A stretch of 5,189 bases of DNA, taken from contig CANJJY010000323.1 in assembly GCA_947474445.1 (NCBI GenBank), forward strand, positions 1 through 5,189, given 5' to 3'. Source of the DNA: Oligoflexaceae bacterium (GTDB taxonomy: Bacteria; Bdellovibrionota_B; Oligoflexia; Oligoflexales; Oligoflexaceae). The first letter of the stretch is position 1; each line of letters begins with the position of its first letter. The notes beneath the pieces were generated by a model that searched no databases, was not told the origin of the DNA, and worked only from the letters and a program-made list of their open reading frames with translations. Both the position numbers and the translations under genes were made by a program. Of the stretch, positions 1 through 4,861 are shown piece by piece.

Positions 1-323
1 ACCAAGGGTTTGATGATCCAGGCGATGATGCCGACCGCTTTGCCAGCCGCTTTGATATCGGCTGTCGCTTCGGTCGTCAGCATAAAAACCGGAATCTTGG
101 CTCCTGCCTCGGATTCTCTCAAGCGGCTGACCATCGTCAGTCCGTCCATGAGCGGCATGTTGTAGTCGGTGATGACCAGCAAGAGATCGGGGTGCGCCTG
201 AGCTTGGCGCAGGCCTTCAGCTCCATCCCCTGCTTCGATCACTTGATAGCCGGCTCCTTCCAGCGATTCGCGGAGCTGGTGACGCAAAGTCTCTGAATCA
301 TCGACGATCATTATCTTGTTCAT
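1..323 (-). CDS. CheY-like response regulator receiver, 3'-truncated by window edge
   Basis: This is a single receiver domain starting at an ATG complementary to 321-323; 107 complete codons are visible before the window ends. The translation opens MNKIMIVDDSETLR, giving the acidic pair D8/D9. The phospho-acceptor is D53 in the TDYNMP motif, followed by MDG. The switch Thr is T83 in MLTTEA, and the conserved Lys is K105 in IIKP. All receiver landmarks are therefore present at the usual spacing. The visible part covers almost the whole length of a stand-alone CheY (about 120 residues), so this is probably a CheY-type protein with no output domain, although a C-terminal extension outside the window cannot be excluded. 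A GAGGA ribosome binding site lies 6 nt upstream (complement 330-334). The gene is divergent from a CheX-like phosphatase, which suggests a role in chemotaxis or a related phosphorelay. No kinase gene is visible here. Confidence 0.93.
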   Translation of the reverse strand, partial: MNKIMIVDDSETLRHQLRESLEGAGYQVIEAGDGAEGLRQAQAHPDLLLVITDYNMPLMDGLTMVSRLRESEAGAKIPVFMLTTEATADIKAAGKAVGIIAWIIKPL

Positions 324-340
324 GCAAAGTCCTCAAGTTG

Positions 341-355
341 TTCCTATGATAGGAA
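341..355. repeat. Perfect inverted repeat overlapping the -10 box, possible operator
   Basis: The sequence TTCCTATGATAGGAA is a perfect palindrome with 7 bp arms around a central G. It completely covers the -10 box of the minus-strand receiver promoter. Such placement is typical of a repressor operator, but no regulator is identifiable in the window. The short arms and one-base centre make a transcript hairpin unlikely. Confidence 0.4.
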
Positions 356-375
356 ATCCACTCGAAAAATGTCAA
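346..375 (-). promoter_or_regulatory. Sigma-70-type promoter for the receiver gene
   Basis: On the minus strand there is a perfect TTGACA -35 box (complement 370-375), an 18 nt spacer and a TATCAT -10 box (complement 346-351, five of six consensus bases). Transcription would start near 339, giving a leader of about 15 nt that contains the GAGGA site. The strong boxes suggest good basal expression, unless the inverted repeat over the -10 box is an operator. Confidence 0.6.
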
Positions 376-424
376 ACTTGAAGCCATAGGGTATCCGCCC
401 CCCGTGACGAGAAAGGAGCGATCG

Positions 425-1030
425 ATGGCAGAAGAAGCAAAGTTATGGTCCTCGCACCTCGCTCGTCTCAAGGATCACCATGCCCCCTTGCATCTCCTCT
501 TGCGCAAGCTCTCGCAAAGGCGGTTTGTGGATTTCACCGGTCGCACGGACATCCATCTAGCTGAAGTCAAGGTCGAGGACGACTTCATCTACGGTGCGCA
601 CGTCAGCATCATTCAACTCGCCGCGCGCGACCTCAGATTGACCTTCAAGGCCCATTTCAACTTGAGCGAAGTCGAAACGCTGACTTTAAGAAAGAATGCG
701 GGCACGCGAACGAACAAGGAGCTGCGCCGCTCGACCTACGATCTTTTTCGAGAATATACCAACCTCGTCGCAGGCGCGATGGCTAAGCAATTTCAAGGCG
801 ACGGGGTGCTGGCTGGGATCAGCCTGCCTTTGGCGACCAGCGGATTCAACGAAGTGATCGCATCGGACGAACTCTTACCGCATCGTCTGGTCGACTACTG
901 GACGATTCGCGGCAGCGACTTTGAATTCATCTGCAGCATTCATCTCGACATCCTTCGCCCCGATGTGCTGGAGCAGCTGGCTCATGATGAGGTCAGCGCG
1001 GAGGGAGAGGGCGACATTGAGTTACTTTGA
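425..1030 (+). CDS. CheX-like chemotaxis phosphatase family protein
   Basis: This is a 201-residue cytoplasmic protein. I chose the ATG at 425 over the in-frame GTG at 404 because AAAGGAG at 412-418 lies 6 nt before it and inside the longer version. The centre resembles the CheC/CheX/FliY phosphatase family: a helix with the E-x-x-N signature (E110 and N113 in FREYTNLVAG), then a turn and the strand ISLPLATSGF, matching the family's ExxN-x3-G followed by an 'is.P....G' strand. Only one ExxN motif is visible, as in CheX rather than CheC. In this family the Glu and Asn attack the phospho-aspartate of CheY-P. The N-terminal 40 residues are more than is usual for CheX (about 155 residues) and have no recognised domain; no signal peptide or membrane segment is seen. 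Its divergent neighbour is a CheY-like receiver, a plausible substrate. The assignment rests on motif and fold pattern, so a regulatory CheX-like domain without activity remains possible. Confidence 0.62.
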   Translation: MAEEAKLWSSHLARLKDHHAPLHLLLRKLSQRRFVDFTGRTDIHLAEVKVEDDFIYGAHVSIIQLAARDLRLTFKAHFNLSEVETLTLRKNAGTRTNKELRRSTYDLFREYTNLVAGAMAKQFQGDGVLAGISLPLATSGFNEVIASDELLPHRLVDYWTIRGSDFEFICSIHLDILRPDVLEQLAHDEVSAEGEGDIELL

Positions 1031-1034
1031 GAAA

Positions 1035-1064
1035 TTGACAGAATTGAAGGGATCGCATTATTAA
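1035..1064 (+). promoter_or_regulatory. Sigma-70-type promoter for the 1110 secreted protein gene
   Basis: A perfect TTGACA (1035-1040) begins 5 nt after the CheX-like stop codon. It is followed by an 18 nt spacer and TATTAA (1059-1064, four of six consensus bases). An alternative -10, TAAAAT at 1062-1067, would have too long a spacer. This suggests that the secreted-protein gene is transcribed on its own rather than as part of the chemotaxis unit. Confidence 0.45.
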
Positions 1065-1077
1065 AATAGGGAATCCC

Positions 1078-1092
1078 GGGAGCGGCGCTCCC
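1078..1092 (+). promoter_or_regulatory. GC-rich hairpin in the leader of the 1110 gene
   Basis: GGGAGC-GGC-GCTCCC is a perfect 6 bp stem with a 3 nt loop. No T-tract follows, so it is not a standard intrinsic terminator. It lies just downstream of the predicted transcription start (about 1071) and 4 nt before the GAGG ribosome binding site (1097-1100), so it would form at the 5' end of the mRNA. It could stabilise the transcript, modulate translation or help end upstream transcription. Confidence 0.4.
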
Positions 1093-1109
1093 TATCGAGG
1101 ACACCTATT

Positions 1110-1958
1110 GTGAAAAATCAAATCGTTCTAGCCCTCATGTTGGCTCTCTCGCTACCTCAAGCAGGACAGGCAGCCGATGGTCGCGCACTTTTGCAGGTGA
1201 ATCTCCTCATTCCTCCCGGTGAATCGCGGTATAGCTTTGCCATCACCCCGCCCCAGCGCATCGATCCCTTTCAAGTGATTTTCACCTACAGCAGTAGCTG
1301 CGTCTTTGGCTATCTCTCGCCCGACGTCAAGTATGAGGGAGATGCGGATTGGAAGGAAGCGACTAAAAATGGAGCGATCTTCAACACGGAAGAGCGCAAT
1401 GTCGTCGGTCTCCAGTTCCGGCTGAGCTCGCCGCAGACCTACGATCAATCCTGCGAGATTACGGTAGTGACGCCGACAGAGACACCGACGCCAGTGCCTC
1501 AACCCGATCCAGGAGAGAATCAACCACCATCCGGCGAATGGCGCGAGGCTGGCGTTCTCAACTATCCAGGCGGCGATTTTACTCTTGTCGGCGTTGAACT
1601 CAACGCTACCTACTATGGGCAAAAGCTCGTGGCCCGCGTCCCTGAAGACTGCAGCGGCGTGTCCCTCTCCGAGCTGGGGATCATTCGATCGGGGAGCTAC
1701 GTGAAGGCCAAACCTGTCGCGGGGAAGGACGGTGAGTTTGAGCTCGATCAGCTCTCGACTTTCAATCAGGTCCGCGTCTCCATTTCGGGTCCTCAAAATA
1801 TGTTCTGTCCCCTTCGCATTTTCATCTACGATGAGAGTTCGACTCTTTCTCCCCAGACGTCCGCACAAAAGAAACCTTCTTTCTCAAGAACGTTTTCTGA
1901 TCGCTCTGCACTCTTTTTTCAGCTCAGGAAAGATAGACAAACGTTTTCGTCACAATGA
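1110..1958 (+). CDS. Exported protein of unknown function with two similar cysteine-pair domains
   Basis: This 282-residue protein starts at GTG 1110, with GAGG at 1097-1100 as the binding site, 9 nt upstream. Residues 1-22 form a Sec signal peptide (MKNQ, then a hydrophobic core ending QAGQAA), so it is periplasmic, extracellular or surface-located. Two beta-rich domains follow, about residues 24-119 and 143-240, joined by a Thr/Pro-rich linker (121-142, including PTETPTPVPQPDPG). Each domain has exactly two cysteines at nearly the same distance: C64-C115 and C181-C233. Each ends in a similar pattern (FRLSSPQTYDQSCEITV against VSISGPQNMFCPLRIFI), pointing to an internal duplication with one disulfide per domain. 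I do not recognise the family. The last 42 residues (after Y240) are Ser/Lys/Arg-rich, unlike either domain, and may be out of the original frame. A long antisense reading frame covers most of this gene but has no supporting signal. Confidence 0.75.
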   Translation: MKNQIVLALMLALSLPQAGQAADGRALLQVNLLIPPGESRYSFAITPPQRIDPFQVIFTYSSSCVFGYLSPDVKYEGDADWKEATKNGAIFNTEERNVVGLQFRLSSPQTYDQSCEITVVTPTETPTPVPQPDPGENQPPSGEWREAGVLNYPGGDFTLVGVELNATYYGQKLVARVPEDCSGVSLSELGIIRSGSYVKAKPVAGKDGEFELDQLSTFNQVRVSISGPQNMFCPLRIFIYDESSTLSPQTSAQKKPSFSRTFSDRSALFFQLRKDRQTFSSQ

Positions 1959-2005
1959 CTTTAACTCTTATTACCCACGATAAAAACTCCCTTGCGATAT
2001 GCGAG

Positions 2006-2033
2006 TTGCCAAGTTCAAAGCGACTGATACAAG
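2006..2033 (+). promoter_or_regulatory. Weak candidate promoter for the 2070 gene
   Basis: TTGCCA (2006-2011, five of six bases) is separated by 16 nt from TACAAG (2028-2033, four of six bases). This would start transcription about 30 nt before the ATG at 2070. It is the best pair in the 111 bp gap after the preceding gene, but the -10 box is poor. Confidence 0.25.
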
Positions 2034-2069
2034 GTAAGCAGCAGATCATCTTTAGCAAGGAGGCTTCCG

Positions 2070-2633
2070 ATGAAGAAGCTTAGTATCAGCATATTGATGG
2101 CGATGGCCGGTTCCGGTTCTCTCGGTGCGAGCGGTGTTTTTGCCGATACCTTCTCGCCCTCTGCCGAGGAGACGGCCAGTGAAACACCTGAGCTCGCGCA
2201 GCCGCGCACATTTCTACTCCACAAACTCGCCTCGCATCATCTCGCCCTGTGGAAGCACTACTGTAGCTTTCATCCGGCGCATTTCTTCTGTGATCAAGTC
2301 GTGACTCAACCCGCACCGCAGCCACCCGCTCAAACGCCCAAACCCCCGGTCGAGCAGCCACCCGTCGATCAGCCAGACGATTCGCAGAAGAATCCTATCC
2401 CCTTGCCGCCTAATCCCGGTCCAGACGAGCCTTGGCCCACAGTCATTGCGGTCGATGGCAAGGACTATCCGATCTGCGGCAGCTCAAAGTTTGACGCCGA
2501 CAAGGACGGCTGGGGCTGGCAAGACAATCAAACCTGCATTGTCTATCACATGCCTTGCTCGAGTGCCTCTCTCGATCAGGATGGTGATGGATGGGGCTGG
2601 GAAAACGGAGAATCGTGTTCGGTTTGGAAGTAG
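2070..2633 (+). CDS. Secreted protein with two C-terminal DxDxDG-GWGW cysteine modules (CBM10-like)
   Basis: This 187-residue protein starts at ATG 2070, 6 nt after a textbook AAGGAGG (2057-2063). Residues 1-25 are a signal peptide (MKKLSIS, hydrophobic core, then GVFA before DTF). The middle carries a short segment with C65 and C74 rich in His and aromatics, then a Gln/Pro-rich linker (about 80-122). The C-terminus has two tandem modules, C136-C156 and C163-C183, both fitting C-x5-D-x-D-x-D-G-W-G-W-x4-[ST]-C. The GWGWxxxxSC part matches the core of carbohydrate-binding module family 10, found at the ends of secreted polysaccharide-degrading enzymes. The preceding DxDxDG resembles a calcium-binding loop. 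No catalytic domain is present, so it may be a surface or secreted binding protein for polysaccharide or another glycan. Ligand and role are inferred. Confidence 0.8.
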   Translation: MKKLSISILMAMAGSGSLGASGVFADTFSPSAEETASETPELAQPRTFLLHKLASHHLALWKHYCSFHPAHFFCDQVVTQPAPQPPAQTPKPPVEQPPVDQPDDSQKNPIPLPPNPGPDEPWPTVIAVDGKDYPICGSSKFDADKDGWGWQDNQTCIVYHMPCSSASLDQDGDGWGWENGESCSVWK

Positions 2634-2657
2634 TGCTTGAGTCGTGGAGATGAACAG

Positions 2658-2674
2658 GGGTCGCGGTGCGACCC
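2658..2674. terminator. Hairpin between convergent genes, possible bidirectional terminator
   Basis: GGGTCGC-GGT-GCGACCC is a perfect 7 bp GC-rich stem with a 3 nt loop. It lies between the end of the secreted-protein gene (2633) and the end of the convergent DHFR-family gene (2682). No clear T-tract follows in either direction (TTGAGG on plus, CTGTTC on minus), so it is a weak intrinsic terminator at best. The position between convergent stops is the main support. Confidence 0.45.
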
Positions 2675-2681
2675 TTGAGGA

Positions 2682-3332
2682 TTACGCGCGCTTGTGCAAG
2701 CGCACATGAGTTACCGTCTCCGAGGGACGGTACTCGACACATTCATACATTTTAGATATCGAGTCCGTTCCTTCGAAGAGTCGTTCACCGGCACCTAACA
2801 GCTTGGACGTCAGGACCAGGTGAAGTTCGTCGACCAGTCCTGCCCGCAGGTACTGGCGGATCACATGAGCTCCGCCCCCTAATCGCACGTCGAGGCCTTT
2901 GGCCGCCTCAAACGCCCGCTTTAAAGCCACTTCAATGCCTTCTGTGACAAAGTGAAAGGTCGTGCCGCCCTCCATGGGAATCGAGGGTCTCGGGTAATTT
3001 GTCAGGACAAATACCGGCGTGTGATAGGGCGGGTTAGGGCCCCACCAGCCTTTCCAATCTTCATTCTCGCGCCACGGTCCGCGCCGAGGGCCGAACATAT
3101 TGCGGCCCAATATATTCGCGCCTATGCCCACATCGGCCGAAGCCGCGAAACTGTCATCGATCCCCGTGCTTCCCCCATCCTGACCAAACATGGTCCGAAA
3201 GGTCTTGGTGGCAAAGGCCCATTCCATAATCTGAATCCCATTGGTCCCAAATGGATTCTCGAGACTTTGGTCCCGAGCTGCTGAGAATCCGTCGAGCGAA
3301 AGCGTAAAACAGCGTACAACAAGCTTGGCCAT
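2682..3332 (-). CDS. Dihydrofolate reductase family protein (RibD C-terminal-like)
   Basis: This 216-residue cytoplasmic protein starts at the ATG complementary to 3330-3332, with AAAGGA (complement 3340-3345) 7 nt upstream. It fits the stand-alone DHFR/RibD-C reductase superfamily: a first strand leading to SLDGFSA (12-18), GANILGRNMFGP (71-82) as the strand and helix start usually written G.R.., the strand VFVLT (107-111), a glycine-rich turn GGGAHVIRQYL (152-162) that would contact the NADPH phosphates, then GLVDELHLVL (165-174) and GERLF (182-186). The length is normal. Family members reduce or bind pterin- or pyrimidine-type substrates with NADPH, but most, including this one, have no defined substrate, and it should not be called the housekeeping DHFR. 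A decayed SRPBCC-like gene lies just upstream on the same strand; the two families are commonly adjacent, so they may once have formed an operon. Confidence 0.9.
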   Translation of the reverse strand: MAKLVVRCFTLSLDGFSAARDQSLENPFGTNGIQIMEWAFATKTFRTMFGQDGGSTGIDDSFAASADVGIGANILGRNMFGPRRGPWRENEDWKGWWGPNPPYHTPVFVLTNYPRPSIPMEGGTTFHFVTEGIEVALKRAFEAAKGLDVRLGGGAHVIRQYLRAGLVDELHLVLTSKLLGAGERLFEGTDSISKMYECVEYRPSETVTHVRLHKRA

Positions 3333-3412
3333 TGCGTTTTCCTTTGAAAGCTGATTGGATCGATGATCAAGCTACCTGCCGATCTCACGCTTGGGTGATT
3401 CATGTTCGTCGA

Positions 3413-3664
3413 CTAGGGCGTGTTGATAATCATCAGAAGATTGTAGGTTGAGACAATCCGCTGCTTGTCTACGATATCATAGAATAAAGTTTCGTAGGAA
3501 GCAGGGGTGCGACCGGGGAATATACCCACTGACTTGACGCTGCCTCTCTCTTCGAAACTCGCCCATAGCAGTTCGCCCCAGATCGGAGCGATGGACTTCT
3601 CGCGCCTGCCCTTTATACCCAGAACAATAAGAGACCCACCGAAGGCTGCTTTGAAAGCTGACAT
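3413..3664 (-). pseudogene. Truncated SRPBCC/AHSA1-like gene remnant
   Basis: This 83-codon minus-strand frame contains a segment (codons 45-78, about 3532-3431) reading GIFPGRTPASYETLFYDIVD then KQRIVSTYNLLM. It matches the middle of SRPBCC/activator-of-Hsp90-ATPase-like proteins, usually written as a G.FPGG.P..YEA.YYDIVP.QRIVY.Y.M pattern. Family members are about 150 residues. Here the product stops at INTP just where the strand '..G..ISVSLATVEF' and the C-terminal helix should follow, and there are only about 80 bp before the DHFR-family start. The N-terminal part is also not convincing: codons 1-44 lack the usual 'ERT..AP...VF.AF.D' opening, and a neighbouring frame has a GEFRRE stretch that faintly resembles the family's FRVGGRE strand, hinting at a frameshift near 3540. 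No good ribosome binding site precedes the ATG. I call it a remnant; a short expressed protein is possible. Confidence 0.45.
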
Positions 3665-3987
3665 TTCTACACTTCGACGCTTGTGATTTCTTATTTCGTG
3701 ATTCGCGGCATGACCTATTTTCGCACGGCATAATTCCGACAGACCTGTGGTTGCACTCTTTCGCTAAAATAATGCTTGTTGAGCAAGACTTCCGATCCAA
3801 TTATGGGCCAGCCCATCTTTACAATGATTACCCTCGACTGATAATAGAACCAAGAGGAAGATGATTCTTCTGAACTCAGGCAAGACCAGATTGAAACTCC
3901 AGGTCTCGCAGCTTTTTTCCAGTGTATAGTTGCAGAGCTTTGCCACTCATGACGAGGGAAGTCACTCACACTTAAGGGTTAAGGACT
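3665..3987. other. AT-richer stretch with no convincing gene
   Basis: This 323 bp lies between the SRPBCC-like remnant and the next plus-strand gene. Minus-strand frames here (such as 3715-3969 and 3764-3946) have no ribosome binding site, no recognisable domain and unusual composition. A TATAGT hexamer at 3925-3930 could be a -10 box for the 3988 gene, but no -35 box lies at a suitable distance. An imperfect stem (AGACC 3883-3887 with GGTCT 3902-3906) precedes a T6 run but is too weak and too distant to call a terminator. It is probably decayed coding DNA plus the leader of the downstream gene. Confidence 0.4.
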
Positions 3988-4482
3988 ATGGAACGTTCAT
4001 TCCGGCAAGTTTTAATTTCGATGCTTTTGAGTACCATCTTTTCATCTCTTGCCCTTGCACAGCAAGGCGGATTAGGGGATGCCTCGCATCAAAAGGATAG
4101 CGCGACATATCGCCATCTCTTAGATAACCGATCGGCGATAAAACGAAACGTGATTATGAGAGAGGATGGAGTGGAAACAATTACCGAATCTGACTCGCCG
4201 GAAATCACAGCAAAAATTCGTGAGCACGTCCATGCCATGAAAGGACGGATCGAAGATATTCGCCCCATTCATATGCGAGATCCGCTGTTTGCTGCAATTT
4301 TTGAAAATGCACAGACCATCAATCTTGAGGTGCAGAATACGGATCGAGGTGTCCGCGTTATGGAAACATCGACCCATCCCTATGTGGTAAAACTGATTCA
4401 GGAGCACGCAAAGGTCGTATCCAATTTCATACAATATGGTTACGAGGAAGTGCGCAAAAATCATGAATTGCCGACACGCTAA
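3988..4482 (+). CDS. Exported protein of an uncharacterised proteobacterial family (HQKD...ETxxxPYVVxLIQxHA)
   Basis: This 164-residue protein starts at ATG 3988, with AAGGG at 3974-3978 and AAGGA at 3981-3985 as possible binding sites. Residues 1-24 are a Sec signal peptide ending ALA before QQGG, so the mature protein is periplasmic. The rest follows a family I recognise from many proteobacteria, usually listed as hypothetical and sometimes misnamed aspartate carbamoyltransferase: A-S-HQKD (32-37), LLDNR..I, GVETITES (61-68), EHV..M (79-84), RPI..RDPLF (92-101), METS..PYVVKLIQEH (125-140) and a C-terminal NHELP. The family's function is not known to me. The mature protein is an internal duplication: residues 47-88 and 107-148 align without gaps at an offset of exactly 60, including GV, S, P, I and EH. 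Paired His residues (H34/H95, H80/H140) could bind metal or haem, which is inference. The stop is a tandem TAA-TAG, after which the frame reopens. Confidence 0.82.
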   Translation: MERSFRQVLISMLLSTIFSSLALAQQGGLGDASHQKDSATYRHLLDNRSAIKRNVIMREDGVETITESDSPEITAKIREHVHAMKGRIEDIRPIHMRDPLFAAIFENAQTINLEVQNTDRGVRVMETSTHPYVVKLIQEHAKVVSNFIQYGYEEVRKNHELPTR

Positions 4483-4485
4483 TAG

Positions 4486-4632
4486 ACTGCAGAGACGGCG
4501 CAAGCTGTCTTTGATGACTTGTCCGTTGCGGAAAAAAAACAACTGATTCAGAAGATGAAGATCCAAGTTGCCGAGATAAAAACCAGCGTATGGAAATCAT
4601 TCTCGTTGCTGTCGCAGCCACAGAAGGAATAA
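4486..4632 (+). other. In-frame coding-like extension after the tandem stops of the 3988 gene
   Basis: Directly after TAA-TAG (4480-4485) the same reading frame continues for 48 codons to a TAA at 4630-4632. The product begins TAETAQAVFDDLSVAEKKQL and continues as an Ala/Glu/Lys/Gln-rich, apparently helical segment (IQKMKIQVAEIKTSVWKS) ending SQPQKE. It looks like real protein rather than random sequence. There is no good start codon with a ribosome binding site; TTG and an internal ATG (AAGATGAAG) are the only options. It may be the former C-terminus of the upstream protein, or a fragment of another decayed gene. Confidence 0.35.
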
Positions 4633-4861
4633 TCCGAAAGTCATCGCTTGTATCACAATAAAGAATTTCTCAAATTTTCTTAATGTCACCCTATTTTGGC
4701 ACAGGTCATGACTTGCACTACCGGATTCTTCTCTAGGAACGGCTATGGATTCATCTATAATCTGAATGTTCTGGACAACGTTAATACAAAAAGAACATAT
4801 TTTGTTTGAGATAATTCTTTCAAGAGATGCTTCAATATAGAATCAAAAAAGGAGGCTAGGA
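4633..4861 (+). promoter_or_regulatory. AT-rich leader region of the rhodanese gene
   Basis: This 229 bp non-coding stretch precedes the rhodanese. It holds an exact TATAAT at 4756-4761, but no matching -35 box lies 16-18 bp upstream, and a second candidate -10, TATAGA at 4836-4841, also lacks a good partner. The start of the rhodanese is fixed by AAGGAGG at 4849-4855. No rho-independent terminator with a clear stem and T-run is seen after 4632. Confidence 0.3.

Noticed and set aside
404..424. GTG at 404 as the start of the CheX-like gene.
   Set aside because: The best Shine-Dalgarno site (412-418) lies inside this extension and is correctly placed for the ATG at 425.
1152..1868. A 238-codon antisense reading frame covering most of the 1110 gene.
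   Set aside because: It has no ribosome binding site, signal or domain. The plus-strand frame has a signal peptide, a binding site and a duplicated cysteine pattern, so this is a shadow.
2443..2742. A 99-codon minus-strand frame overlapping the secreted GWGW protein and the DHFR-family 3' end.
   Set aside because: It overlaps two well-supported genes and has an Arg/Ser/Cys/Pro composition typical of a shadow frame.
3883..3918. AGACC/GGTCT stem followed by a T6 run, as a terminator.
   Set aside because: The stem is only 5 bp with a 14 nt loop, the T-run is 7 nt away, and no plus-strand gene ends before it.
3715..3969. An 84-codon minus-strand reading frame (GTG start) upstream of the SRPBCC-like remnant.
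   Set aside because: It has no ribosome binding site, no recognisable motif and runs into another frame; its Ser-rich stretch looks like non-coding translation.
4120..4566. A 148-codon antisense frame over the 3988 gene.
   Set aside because: It is Cys/Phe/His-rich with no domain and covers a plus-strand gene with clear family motifs and a signal peptide.
4697..4718. TGGCAC ... TTGCAC resembling a sigma-54 -24/-12 promoter upstream of the rhodanese.
   Set aside because: The two boxes are separated by 10 nt instead of the required 5, so the GG and GC elements are on the wrong spacing.
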